From: an uncultured Psychrobacter sp. | GTDB taxonomy: Bacteria; Pseudomonadota; Gammaproteobacteria; Pseudomonadales; Moraxellaceae | DNA length: 64,000 nt | NCBI RefSeq assembly: GCF_947500265.1 | Contig: NZ_CANMRN010000006.1 | Coordinates: 1 to 64,000 of the forward strand | Reading direction: 5' to 3' | Shown: positions 7,715 to 17,350 of the stretch, piece by piece | Layout of the letters: each line of letters starts with the position of its first letter | How positions within the stretch are numbered: the stretch's first letter is position 1 | Made by a program: the position numbers and the translations under genes | The notes under the pieces: model-generated | What the model was told of the DNA's origin: nothing | The model's input: only the letters and a program-made list of their open reading frames with translations | Databases searched by the model: none

Positions 7715-9379
7715 TTATTTATTGATATCGTCATTGAGACCGCTACCAGGAAGTACGTCATCACTGTTGTAGATGTCATTAGTATCAACACGTGGTGTAT
7801 CAACTACATCGGTACGTAAATCAGTGGTAGGTGTACTAGCAGCAGACGGCGTGTTTTCACGAACTGAATCAGCAACCTTTTCTTGAGTTGATGAACTTGG
7901 CTGTAGCGCAGATTTTGCTTTCGCTTCAGTACGTTCATGGTCCATCTTGTCCTGCATTTTACGTAGGAAGCGAGCTGCAGCTTCTTGACCACCAAGACCA
8001 AATGATAGAGCAAAGGCAACGGCTACCGCGCCTAGTGTTAGACCAAATGCTAGGTTAACGATTGAATCGGCAATACCCATCGCTTTTAGACCCATTGCTA
8101 ATACTAGGCCCATGATTAATACACGTACGATGTTTGCTAGGAATTGTGAACCTTGCTCAGAACGTTCAACCACACCTGCAATGATATTGGCAAGCCAGAA
8201 CCCGATGAATAGGATAATTGCGCCTAGGATGATGTTTGCACCGAATGCGATAAACATCGTAATAATAGCTGAGATAGGCTCGAAACCTAACAAGTCAGCA
8301 GCTGCAATAGCGGCGAATAGCATAGCGAAGAAGATAATCGCATAACCAACTAGGTCAGAGACTTTCTTATCGCCCATGGTTTCTTGTAGACCAACTTTCG
8401 CAGGTAATTGATTGATTTGAGTGTTCTCAATCAGACCTTTGATGATGTTGGCAACCATGCGTACAACATAGAAAGTTACTACTAGGATCGCGACTGCCAT
8501 AAAGATGTTTGGCAATGCTTCCATGATTTTGTTAAGCATATTGGTCGCAGGGCGAGCAATTACTTCGATTTTTAGTGCGTTTAGAGCAGCAATAATGGTT
8601 GGAATGATAACCACAAGAAATGCTAATGAACCAGCAATGTTAGGTAAGCTGTTTTGCTCACTTAAACCTGCTTTTGATGCCAATTCTTGTACATTAAAAG
8701 TAGAAACAAGATTGGTTACGATGCCGCGTACGACTTTGGCAATAATATAACCAACGACGAAGACTACACCAGCGATCAAGATATTAGGGATGAAGCTAAA
8801 GATTTTGTCGACCATATTAGTTAATGGAGCGAACAAGCCATCAAGCTCTAATTGACCAAGTACCATGGTCAATACAACCAATAAGATGAACCAGTAAACC
8901 ATATCAGCAATCGTGCTGCTCATTGGTTTTACACCAGCTTGTGCACTTAAACGCTCATCCATAGAGGTTTTCGCAAGAGCTGCGTTGATCGCTGTGCGTG
9001 CAACAGTAGCCACGACCCAACCAATCACACCAAGTGCGATAGCGCCGATAAGATTAGGGATAAATGCCAATACTTGATTAACCATATTTGCGAATGGTGC
9101 TGAGATAGAGTTTAAGTTTAATTGGCTAAGTGCGCCTGAGATAGCAATGATGAAAATAAACCAGAAAACAATTTTGGAGATGATACCTTCAAGGTCGTAG
9201 GTCTTACCAGTTGAAGAGTTCATACGTTGATTGAGATTAACTTTAGAGAGTACGCCGCGTACCAATGCTGCGATACCAAGGGCTACTAGCCAACCAATAA
9301 CGAATATCAAAATAGCACCAATGATGGAACCGATAGGTCCACCGAGATAGCCGTTAAAAGATGTGTACATTGGGTTCAT
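7715..9379 (-). CDS. Mechanosensitive-channel-related membrane protein with repeated TM helices
   Basis: A 554-residue inner-membrane protein built of four to five repeats of a unit seen in the conserved TM helix family (PF05552), which is related to MscS channels. Each repeat reads roughly as a helix, ...NxxxxxLxxIPNIL, then a second helix ending in a basic patch. The soluble beta domain of true MscS is missing; a short amphipathic segment AFALSFGLGGQEAAARFLRK near 465-485 resembles the MscS pore-lining region. The last 80 residues are polar and disordered. The start at 9379 is set by a perfect AGGAGGA six bases upstream; a longer frame from 9421 is less likely. A role in osmotic or ion homeostasis is inference. 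Confidence 0.85.
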   Translation of the reverse strand: MNPMYTSFNGYLGGPIGSIIGAILIFVIGWLVALGIAALVRGVLSKVNLNQRMNSSTGKTYDLEGIISKIVFWFIFIIAISGALSQLNLNSISAPFANMVNQVLAFIPNLIGAIALGVIGWVVATVARTAINAALAKTSMDERLSAQAGVKPMSSTIADMVYWFILLVVLTMVLGQLELDGLFAPLTNMVDKIFSFIPNILIAGVVFVVGYIIAKVVRGIVTNLVSTFNVQELASKAGLSEQNSLPNIAGSLAFLVVIIPTIIAALNALKIEVIARPATNMLNKIMEALPNIFMAVAILVVTFYVVRMVANIIKGLIENTQINQLPAKVGLQETMGDKKVSDLVGYAIIFFAMLFAAIAAADLLGFEPISAIITMFIAFGANIILGAIILFIGFWLANIIAGVVERSEQGSQFLANIVRVLIMGLVLAMGLKAMGIADSIVNLAFGLTLGAVAVAFALSFGLGGQEAAARFLRKMQDKMDHERTEAKAKSALQPSSSTQEKVADSVRENTPSAASTPTTDLRTDVVDTPRVDTNDIYNSDDVLPGSGLNDDINK

Positions 9380-9835
9380 CTTATCCTCCTTGAAGCATCT
9401 TATATAACTCGCCAAAAACAATGTTCATACAGCGATTAGTGAGCAAGACATACAGATGGTTGTCATAAATAGTATTTTTAGAATCAGTTATATAGAGATA
9501 TTATCGTTTTTGAGCATAAATTATTATCAGCAGTATCTCTTATTTATATTACAGTGACTTCGCTATGGATATCTGCTTATTTTTGATAAAAATTAACGCT
9601 CGGTTACTTATCTCCTTAACTAATTCAGCTTAGCTGATGTACTGATGGATTTAAAGACAGAAAGCTTTACCTGTTACTATATTTGTGTGATAACTTGTTA
9701 TTATGATAGAAGATATTAACATAGACTATACATTGACCCGATAATTTCGTGCAAAGCGTGGTTCCCAAAACTAAGATTTGTTATTATAGAGGAATGTGAC
9801 ATCTCGCCACTATTCTTACAATTAGAGAGTACTTT
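9380..9835. other. Intergenic region between divergent channel-like and FKBP genes
   Basis: A 456-bp A+T-rich region that should hold two divergent promoters. The inverted repeat ATAAC-TT-GTTAT (9690-9701) could be a regulator site. No gene or strong promoter consensus could be assigned. Confidence 0.5.
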
Positions 9836-10567
9836 ATGAAAAAAATCACTACTTTAGGCGTCAGTGCACTTGCTAGCGCTATGTTGTTAGTAACAGGCTG
9901 TAGCACCAACAATGGCAATCAAGAAACAGCCGCTCAAAGCGTTTCCATTACTGAACAAAGCTCAGCTAGTGAAAAAGTAGGTTATAGCTTAGGTTTCATG
10001 ATGGCAGAAGGCAACAAAGACGCTGTCAAAGATCTAGACCTAAATACTTTTGAAAAAGGCTTCCGTGATGGCTACGAAGGCAATGAATCAGCATTGACCC
10101 AAGAGCAAATGCAACAAGTATTGATGGACTATCAAAAAGAGCAAGAAGAGCAGTTTGTTAAAGACATGGAAACCAAAGCGACAGAAAACAAAGCCGCTGG
10201 TACTGCATTCTTAGCAGAAAACGCTAAAAAAGAAGGCGTGAAGCAAACAGAGTCTGGTCTACAGTATAAAGTTATCAAAGCAGGTACTGGTAAATCACCA
10301 AAAGCAACTGACGTGGTGGAAGTAAACTACGAAGGTAAATTGCTTGATGGTACAGTATTTGACAGCTCTTATGAGCGCGGTGAGCCAATTGAGTTCCCAC
10401 TAAACCAAGTAATCGCTGGCTGGACTGAAGGTTTACAGTTGATGAAAGAAGGCGGAAAATACGAGTTCTATATCCCTTCAGACATCGCGTATGGCGAAGC
10501 GGGTAACGCTGGTATCGAGCCTAACAGCACGCTTATCTTTACTGTTGAGCTATTAAAAGTAAAATAA
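9836..10567 (+). CDS. FKBP-type peptidyl-prolyl cis-trans isomerase, lipoprotein
   Basis: A 243-residue FkpA/Mip-type foldase. The signal sequence ends in the lipobox LVTGC with the lipidated Cys at 22, so it is anchored in a membrane facing the periplasm, probably in the outer membrane. An FKBP N-terminal helical dimerisation domain follows (about 40-130, starting SEKVGYSLGFMMAEG). The isomerase domain covers about 150-243, with VEVNYEGKLLDGTVFDSSY and the GWTEGLQ and IPSDIAYGE active-site segments. It catalyses proline isomerisation in exported proteins and may act as a chaperone. It is monocistronic with its own terminator. Confidence 0.93.
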   Translation: MKKITTLGVSALASAMLLVTGCSTNNGNQETAAQSVSITEQSSASEKVGYSLGFMMAEGNKDAVKDLDLNTFEKGFRDGYEGNESALTQEQMQQVLMDYQKEQEEQFVKDMETKATENKAAGTAFLAENAKKEGVKQTESGLQYKVIKAGTGKSPKATDVVEVNYEGKLLDGTVFDSSYERGEPIEFPLNQVIAGWTEGLQLMKEGGKYEFYIPSDIAYGEAGNAGIEPNSTLIFTVELLKVK

Positions 10568-10609
10568 GTATCTAAAGCAAATATTGTTTAATTTAGGTAC
10601 TTAGCCTAC

Positions 10610-10643
10610 AAAAAAGCCTTCATATAGTTATGAAGGCTTTTTT
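10610..10643. terminator. Bidirectional intrinsic terminator
   Basis: AAAAAGCCTTCATA pairs with TATGAAGGCTTTTT around a four-base loop. It ends the FKBP gene on + and the convergent argA on -. Confidence 0.9.
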
Positions 10644-10707
10644 ACGACTAATATTTTACCTTAGATTGATATAGACCTTACAAAGACGATATCAAGTTGG
10701 CGATAAA

Positions 10708-12030
10708 TTATAGATTCTTTTGAAAGACTTTAGAGTTACGGCCATTATGGTACTTCTCTAAACGTGCTTCAGGCAAAGCGCTGGCTTCAACCTCAGCGAA
10801 GCCTTGCTCGACGAACCAATGCGCGGTACGAGTGGTCAAAACAAATAGCTTGTACAAACCATGGCTACGCGCTTGCTGTTCTAGAAACGCTAGTAAATCT
10901 GCGCCGCGGCTACCACTACGATACTCAGGGCGCACGGCAACACAGGCAACTTCCGCTGACTCTGAATCTAGCGTATGCAATGCTGCACAGCCCAAAATCA
11001 TACCATCACGCTCAATCACACTATAGTTATCAATCTCTTGCTCCAAGCGCTCGCGTGAACGACTGACCAAGATGCCTTGTTCTTCTAGAGGTGACAGTAG
11101 CTCAATAAGACCAACCACGTCATCGATATTTGCACGGCGAATTTCTTCATAAGGATCATGGCTAATCAGCGTGCCAGAACCATCACGTGTGAATAGTTCT
11201 TCTAGTAATGCGCCGTTTTTGGCATACGAGATAATATGCGTGCGATGGACGCCTTGACGACAGGCCAAGCTTGCACAGTTCAAGAAATAATTGATTTCGC
11301 AATTTAAATCACGATCACGTAAGAAGCGATCAACTTCATTAGGAATCATTTCACGTAATAAACGATCATCGTCGTTGATACCCGCTTCTTCACCTAAGAA
11401 TATAAGCTTGTCAGCACCGAGTGCTACAGCAGCGCTTAGGGCCACATCTTCCGCCAATAAGTTAAATACTTCGCCAGTTGCAGAATAGCCCATCGAGCCT
11501 AGTACAACGATATGGTCATGAAGTAGGTTGTTTTTGATGGCTTCCACATCGATAGAACGCACTTCACCCGTCATTTGGTAATCAATACCTTCACGGATAC
11601 CGTATGGGCGCGCTGTCACAAAATTACCAGATATCGCATCGATACGCGAACCATACATCGGAGAGTTGGCCAGCCCCATTGATAGCTGAGCTTCAATCTG
11701 TAAACGAATAGCACCAACGGCTTGTAAGATAGATGGCATCGCTGCACGTGGCGTAATACGGATGTCTTGATGTAGCGGCGATTCAATGTTAGCGTCTTTT
11801 AAGTTCTTTTCGATTTGCGGTCGTGCCCCGTGTACCAGTACTAGCTTGATACCCAAGCTATGCAACAAGGCAAAATCATGAATAAGTGTGCTGAAGTTCG
11901 CATGATTGACCGCTTCACCACCAAACATGATCACGAAAGTTTTGCCGCGATGGGTATTAATGTAGGGTGCAGAGTTACGGAACCAATGGACGTATTCAGG
12001 GTTAATCTGGGGCATGGAGCTAGTAGTCAT
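10708..12030 (-). CDS. argA: Amino-acid N-acetyltransferase (N-acetylglutamate synthase)
   Basis: A 440-residue classical ArgA, which acetylates glutamate with acetyl-CoA in the first step of arginine synthesis. The N-terminal half is an amino-acid-kinase-like fold (FVIMFGGEAV near 32, LVLVHGARPQI near 63) that binds the arginine feedback inhibitor. The C-terminal GNAT domain (about 295-430) includes the acetyl-CoA segment AVRPEYRSGSRG. The length matches the E. coli enzyme (443 residues). The start may be the ATG at 12030 or the ATG five codons later; neither has a strong ribosome site. The gene stands alone. Confidence 0.95.
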   Translation of the reverse strand: MTTSSMPQINPEYVHWFRNSAPYINTHRGKTFVIMFGGEAVNHANFSTLIHDFALLHSLGIKLVLVHGARPQIEKNLKDANIESPLHQDIRITPRAAMPSILQAVGAIRLQIEAQLSMGLANSPMYGSRIDAISGNFVTARPYGIREGIDYQMTGEVRSIDVEAIKNNLLHDHIVVLGSMGYSATGEVFNLLAEDVALSAAVALGADKLIFLGEEAGINDDDRLLREMIPNEVDRFLRDRDLNCEINYFLNCASLACRQGVHRTHIISYAKNGALLEELFTRDGSGTLISHDPYEEIRRANIDDVVGLIELLSPLEEQGILVSRSRERLEQEIDNYSVIERDGMILGCAALHTLDSESAEVACVAVRPEYRSGSRGADLLAFLEQQARSHGLYKLFVLTTRTAHWFVEQGFAEVEASALPEARLEKYHNGRNSKVFQKNL

Positions 12031-12428
12031 AATGGGAGCAGTAGTCGTTAGAATAAGAAAAGGGGCGCAGCAAAAAAATGCCTAACGCTAAAGATTTACC
12101 ATAGCAAAAAACGCGGTTATGAGCTATCTTTTATTTCAGCTGTATTCAAGCATCCTGATTGCCAATCGCTGATATACACAACCTCAACACTGGGTTAATG
12201 TACGTACAAATGCTTTTTGTTATGCTAAGCGCTATTGCTTTACAGATGCTGAGCGAAGATAATCAGGTTAGATAAGTGAGTTCATGTGTTTCATAGATTG
12301 CATGAACTATTTCACAGCGATATCTTATATACATCGTAATGCTTTTTATCTGTTGAACAAATTATAAAAATAACTTAAGTTGCACCATCTGTGTTTTACC
12401 GATATATCAACCAGGGATAATGAAAATC
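12031..12428. other. Intergenic region, divergent promoters expected
   Basis: About 400 bp between argA (-) and an exported-protein gene (+). It is A+T-rich. No gene, riboswitch or clear operator was seen; in particular no convincing ARG-box pair could be identified by eye. Confidence 0.5.
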
Positions 12429-13016
12429 ATGAAAAAAAGTAACCAGTTTGCTAGCCCGTTCAGTGCTTGGAGCGGCCACCGCTTATTTCACGTTGTTGCC
12501 GGTACGCTCATCGGTGCAATGGTAGTTACACAAGCCTCAGCGATGCTACCAACACCAGAGCAAGCGGTTGATAGCTCAATGGCTATTCACACAAATGCCA
12601 ACAAGAGCAGCAATTCAAGTGCTCAAGCGGTCAACAGCAGAATTACGGCGTCGTTGGTCAGCGTTGATGCCAATGGTCAAGAAGTACTCGTCCCTGTAGA
12701 TACAAACACGCGTTTACAGTCAGGTAATGTATTGGAATATCAAGGGTACTTTACCAATACCAATGCAGATCGCGTACGTAAAATGACCGTTACGATGAGT
12801 ATCCCAGAGCAGGTAGAACTATTAAAAACGGTTGCTCCTGAATTCCCGTATGGCAGTGTAGATGGCAATAACTTTGCTCGTATGCCATTACGTACCAAAG
12901 TTGATAATCAATTACAAGACGTCGCGCTTAAATACTATAAAGCGGTACGTTGGGACTTAGAAGGTGTAGGTCTAAATGATACCGTCGCTGTAAAATACCG
13001 CGCGCGCGTTAAATAG
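12429..13016 (+). CDS. Exported protein of unknown function
   Basis: A 195-residue protein with a long signal peptide. A basic N-region, a hydrophobic stretch (FHVVAGTLIGAMVV) and an ASA cleavage site near residue 38 are visible. The mature part has a Ser/Asn-rich linker and then one beta-rich domain. That domain resembles the DUF11/conserved-repeat type, as in GNVLEYQGYFTNTNADRVR; such domains occur in surface or cell-envelope proteins. The start at 12429 is preferred because AGGGA lies ten bases upstream; the ATG at 12420 would leave only one base. It has its own terminator and no obvious partner gene. Confidence 0.75.
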   Translation: MKKSNQFASPFSAWSGHRLFHVVAGTLIGAMVVTQASAMLPTPEQAVDSSMAIHTNANKSSNSSAQAVNSRITASLVSVDANGQEVLVPVDTNTRLQSGNVLEYQGYFTNTNADRVRKMTVTMSIPEQVELLKTVAPEFPYGSVDGNNFARMPLRTKVDNQLQDVALKYYKAVRWDLEGVGLNDTVAVKYRARVK

Positions 13017-13099
13017 TCCTGAATTTTGGGACTAGAATTTAGCTAGCATTGATGTAGTTAGCACTGAAAACTATCCATTTAGTACTGAAAGCTATCAAT

Positions 13100-13137
13100 A
13101 AAAAAGCACCACAGTTTATAGCTGCGGTGCTTTTTTA
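13100..13137. terminator. Bidirectional intrinsic terminator
   Basis: AAAAGCACC and GGTGCTTTT pair, with CAG/CTG stacked inside after one mismatch. It separates the exported-protein gene (+) from the convergent patatin gene (-). Confidence 0.85.
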
Positions 13138-13190
13138 TGGTGTGTCAGGGCGTTTGATGATTTTACTGATAAGTAATTGATGATAATCAA

Positions 13191-14195
13191 TTACAGCGTG
13201 GCATATTTGCTACCAGATTTCTCTTGGATAAGTTGTTTAATAGCATTGATTTGTGGCGTTGTTGCTTGAGCGCCTGCTTGTATTAAATTGCGGCGCTGCC
13301 TAGTATCTATCGAACTGTTACGACCGACATTGGGAGTAATAACAATATCCGCTCGATCCCGCTCATTCTGACTTGATGCGGAGCGCTTAGCAGGCAGGTT
13401 GGTAGCTAGAATATTGGTTTCTAGAAAGCCCCAAAAGTCACTCAATGAGTTCATAGTCGGTATTTGATTATTAGTACTACCATTGCCTTGAGCTCCCGTC
13501 ACATCTACAGCAATGACAATATCAGCACCCAAGTCATAGGCGCTATCTACGGGTACTAAACTGACCACACCGCCATCGATATATTTTTTACCAACCTTTT
13601 CAGGAATGCGCGGGGCAATAAAAATATTGGGTACGCTACAGGACGCTTGTACGGCAAGCCCAGCATTGCCAGTGGTAAAGACTGTTTTCTTTAGTGTGTG
13701 TTTCTCTGCTGCGATTGCCGCAAAAGCAATGGGGAAATCTTCTATGGCACGCGCATTCACTTTACTATTGATAAAGTTTTTTAACTTAATACCTTCGATA
13801 AAACCTTGATTGGACAAGGTAAAGTCTGTGAGCTGGCTATCTGTAGTGGTCAGTGCCAATTGCTCAAGCTGTGCAGGTGTGTAACCACTGGCGTATAAGC
13901 TACCGATCAAGCTACCTACACTCGTACCGACCACCAATGTTGGTTTGATACCGTTTTCCTCTAGAGCTTTGATGACGCCCACATGGGCAAACCCTTTTGC
14001 ACCGCCACCACCCAATACCAGTGCGACAGTAGGGGCCTTAATAACTGGCTCTGGTGTGGCAGGAATAGTCGATGGCAACGTGCTACACGCATTAATATAC
14101 AAACCGAGAATTGGTATTAAGCTCAACCTCAGTAATTTTAGATTATGACGAATTAGGTTGTGACGAAACTGACGAGGCAAAATAGAAATAAGCAT
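13191..14195 (-). CDS. Patatin-like phospholipase, lipoprotein (RssA-like)
   Basis: A 334-residue patatin-fold lipid hydrolase. It has the oxyanion loop GGGGAKG (62-68), the nucleophile motif GTSVG with Ser92, and the catalytic Asp in DGG (207-209). A hydrophobic segment ending LGLYINAC gives a lipobox with Cys37, so the protein is probably a lipoprotein despite an unusually long basic leader. Patatin-like enzymes release fatty acids from phospholipids or lysophospholipids; the substrate here is unknown. The start at 14195 is chosen because AAGGTG lies just upstream; an upstream frame start at 14240 has no ribosome site. Confidence 0.85.
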   Translation of the reverse strand: MLISILPRQFRHNLIRHNLKLLRLSLIPILGLYINACSTLPSTIPATPEPVIKAPTVALVLGGGGAKGFAHVGVIKALEENGIKPTLVVGTSVGSLIGSLYASGYTPAQLEQLALTTTDSQLTDFTLSNQGFIEGIKLKNFINSKVNARAIEDFPIAFAAIAAEKHTLKKTVFTTGNAGLAVQASCSVPNIFIAPRIPEKVGKKYIDGGVVSLVPVDSAYDLGADIVIAVDVTGAQGNGSTNNQIPTMNSLSDFWGFLETNILATNLPAKRSASSQNERDRADIVITPNVGRNSSIDTRQRRNLIQAGAQATTPQINAIKQLIQEKSGSKYATL

Positions 14196-14474
14196 AGAAA
14201 AACACCTTATGAAATTGCCAGAATTCAAAAAATTAGACATCAGTTATTGGTATGATGAGAAGAAGCGGTTTGTCTATAGTAGATGGACTGTATAGATGCT
14301 ATTTTACTAAATAGCCTAGCATAAGCAATTGTATTGTCAGCTATAATGAAATGAGTCGAATTTTTATATGTACTATCGTTATCGCTACTCTGTGGTACAA
14401 GTCATCATGTACAGCCTATTAAAAATGCTCGATTTAGCATACGAAAATTAAAAATAATATTGTTAGGATCTTTA

Positions 14475-16826
14475 ATGCCAATATCGGAGAGTCATGCCTC
14501 AGCCAACTCGTCAGATCACTTTAGATCTGACATACCGCTATCAGCACTAGATATGCCAGTATCTGCACTAGCAGGTGTAGGGGTAAAAGTCGCAGAGCAG
14601 TTGGCGCAATTGAATATCAAGCGGATATTCGATTTGCTATTACATTTGCCTCGTGATTATGAGGATCGTAGTCGACTGGTATCAATCGCCGATGTAGAGC
14701 ATGGACAGTCAGCGCTAATTACCGGTCATATCGTCCATGTCGATACTAAGCGCAGTGGGATGACTGTGACGGTGGACGATGATACGGGTACGATATCGTT
14801 ACGGTTTTTTAAGGTCTATCGTGGTCTGGTACAGACCATGAATTTGGGAACGCGCTTACAGCTATTTGGTGAGGTCAAAGTCAGCCGCTACGGTAAGCAG
14901 ATACATCATCCTGAATATCAAATTATCACTGATAATACAGTCATGACCGATACGGGATTGCAGCCTATTTATCCTACTGTCAAAGGCTTACATCAAAACA
15001 AGCTGCGCACTTTAATTAAACTGGCATTGCAAACGGTTCGGAGCCAAGGTCTGCCGATGACATTGTTTACGGCTGAAGATTTTGCAGTTGTATCTGATTT
15101 GCCATTAGTGCCTTTTGAGCCATCCAAATCAGCGGTGTCAGAGGCCGAATATACCGAAGATATTTTTTCGACGTTAGCACGCAGTGTGCCTGATAATGCG
15201 ATTGGCAATAGCGTATACAAGCCCAATCCTTCTACCTATCAGGCAGATAATGACATACATAATGTCGCTGCCAGTATTGCTCAGCACAATGTCTATAATT
15301 TAACGATATTTGAAGCATTGGTACTGCTGCATACGCCGCCTACTTATACCAGTGCGTCTCAGCAATACAAACTATTCACTCAACTCAGTGCTCGTACGCA
15401 TGCTGCCTGCCAGCGCTTGATTATTGAAGAATTGACTGCGCATCAACTCAGTTTGCTATATCGTCGCCAGCAGCTACATCAGCATAAAGCACCCAAATGC
15501 ACTACCAATAGTCCTCTTGCTGATAAGCTATTTTCTGCATTGCCTTTTGATTTAACGGGTGCGCAAAAAAGAGTGATGAAAGACATTACTGCGGATATGG
15601 CGACCTCAATTCCGATGCTACGACTGGTACAGGGAGATGTGGGTGCTGGCAAGACGTTGGTGGCAGCAGGGGCGGCAGGTTATGCGCTCGATAGTGGCTG
15701 GCAGGTAGCGGTAATGGCACCGACCGAGATTTTGGCAGAGCAGCATCTACTGAATTTTAAGCAATGGTTTGAACCATTGGGCATTGGTGTCGGTTGGCTC
15801 GCAGGTAAGCAAACGGCCAAACAGCGCCGCGAAGCTTTGGAAGCGGTTGCAGAAAATACCGTGCAAGTGGTGGTCGGTACTCATGCACTGTTTCAGGAGC
15901 AAGTTCAGTTCGCTAAGTTAGGTTTGGTTATCATTGATGAGCAGCATCGATTCGGTGTTGAGCAACGCATGGCATTGACCAATAAAGGCGTGGCTAATAG
16001 CACCCCGCACCAGCTAATCATGACCGCAACACCGATTCCAAGAACCTTAGCAATGAGTGTCTATGGCGATATGGATACCTCAATCATTGATGAGTTGCCA
16101 CCGGGGCGTACGCCAATTACGACGGTAACTATCGATCGCAATCGACGCGATGAAGTCATAGAACGTATTGCGATCAATTGCGAAGCGGGCAGGCAAGCGT
16201 ACTGGGTATGCTCACTAGTAGAGGCATCTAGCGTATTGGATGCGCAGGCAGCTGAAGCTACTTATGAGGACTTAAATGAACGTCTAGATATTCGTATTGG
16301 ACTGGTACATGGCAAGATGAAGTCTGCCGATAAGCAAGCCATCATGCAAGAGTTCAAAGCAGGTAATTTGGACTTATTGATTGCGACGACTGTCATCGAG
16401 GTAGGGGTTGATGTGCCCAATGCGTCATTGATGGTTATCGAAAATGCGGAGCGTTTAGGGCTATCACAATTGCATCAGCTGCGCGGGCGAGTCGGACGTG
16501 GCTCGACTAAAAGCTTCTGTGTACTGTTATATCAAAAGCCGCTATCAGAGACAGGTACTGAGCGACTAAATGTCCTACGCGATAGTACCGATGGTTTTGT
16601 CATTGCTCAAAAAGACTTAGAGCTACGTGGGCCAGGAGAGCTGTTAGGTAAACGTCAAACGGGTAACGTTGGTTACTATCTGGCTGATCTGATCCGTGAT
16701 GAGCAATTATTTGCTATTGCTCAGCGGTTAGCTAAGCATTTGATAGCAGACCCTGCGCGAAAAACAGATGTCAGTCAATTGATTCATCGCTGGATGCCTG
16801 AGGCAAGTCGCTATACCAATGCCTAG
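14475..16826 (+). CDS. recG: ATP-dependent DNA helicase RecG
   Basis: A 783-residue branch-migrating helicase that remodels stalled replication forks and Holliday junctions. The N-terminal wedge/OB domain carries LFLHLPRDYEDRS-type sequence near 50-60. Helicase motifs follow: Walker A GDVGAGKT (387-394), DEQH (488-491), TATPIPRTLA and the C-terminal QLRGRVGRG motif VI. It is about 90 residues longer than E. coli RecG. The extra length is an N-terminal polar leader and a linker near 215-260. The start at ATG 14475 is set by TAGGAT upstream; the frame can be opened five codons earlier at TTG. Confidence 0.96.
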   Translation: MPISESHASANSSDHFRSDIPLSALDMPVSALAGVGVKVAEQLAQLNIKRIFDLLLHLPRDYEDRSRLVSIADVEHGQSALITGHIVHVDTKRSGMTVTVDDDTGTISLRFFKVYRGLVQTMNLGTRLQLFGEVKVSRYGKQIHHPEYQIITDNTVMTDTGLQPIYPTVKGLHQNKLRTLIKLALQTVRSQGLPMTLFTAEDFAVVSDLPLVPFEPSKSAVSEAEYTEDIFSTLARSVPDNAIGNSVYKPNPSTYQADNDIHNVAASIAQHNVYNLTIFEALVLLHTPPTYTSASQQYKLFTQLSARTHAACQRLIIEELTAHQLSLLYRRQQLHQHKAPKCTTNSPLADKLFSALPFDLTGAQKRVMKDITADMATSIPMLRLVQGDVGAGKTLVAAGAAGYALDSGWQVAVMAPTEILAEQHLLNFKQWFEPLGIGVGWLAGKQTAKQRREALEAVAENTVQVVVGTHALFQEQVQFAKLGLVIIDEQHRFGVEQRMALTNKGVANSTPHQLIMTATPIPRTLAMSVYGDMDTSIIDELPPGRTPITTVTIDRNRRDEVIERIAINCEAGRQAYWVCSLVEASSVLDAQAAEATYEDLNERLDIRIGLVHGKMKSADKQAIMQEFKAGNLDLLIATTVIEVGVDVPNASLMVIENAERLGLSQLHQLRGRVGRGSTKSFCVLLYQKPLSETGTERLNVLRDSTDGFVIAQKDLELRGPGELLGKRQTGNVGYYLADLIRDEQLFAIAQRLAKHLIADPARKTDVSQLIHRWMPEASRYTNA

Positions 16827-17350
16827 CGTTTAGTACCCAGTGTCTAGTAATCAGTGCTTAGTATCGGTATCGGCAAGTAGGTTCAGTATGTCATCGAACC
16901 TAGCTCTGGATATAATCAAACAGTATGGCCGCAAGGTTAAAATTATTTATAGACAACACTCCATCCATAGTCAGCCGTTGAATACATCAGAGATTCAGCG
17001 ATTGACTACATGCGCTCTTATTTCTTTAAATCGGTCGATATGCCTTGAACATTGCACAGATATTCGGTCTAAGTTTCAATTAAATTTATGAACGCTAGAC
17101 CCTATATATAAAAATAAGATGATGGCTAAATATATGCTATTCTCGATAATTTGATGAACTATTATAATAATAAACAGTGCTTTAGAGAACATCGTAATAC
17201 TCGCTGTAAGTAACGCTCATAGCCATATATCAGGCTGTCCAAACATTGCTTCGATTGCGTGCCACTTTTTATTATTGCTGTGAATGATTGAGATTTTTAG
17301 TCATTCTATATCGAGTATTTCAATATTGACTGTACCTACAGAGAGTTATC
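16827..17350. other. Intergenic region upstream of the RND operon
   Basis: This 524-bp stretch lies between recG and the efflux operon. It is A+T-rich and has no convincing gene. A possible 83-codon frame in the first half lacks a ribosome site and looks random. No intrinsic terminator for recG was seen. The efflux promoter should lie near the right end. Confidence 0.5.

Noticed and set aside
16840-17091. 83-codon frame downstream of recG
   Set aside because: Starts at GTG without a ribosome site and shows no domain, signal or conserved look.
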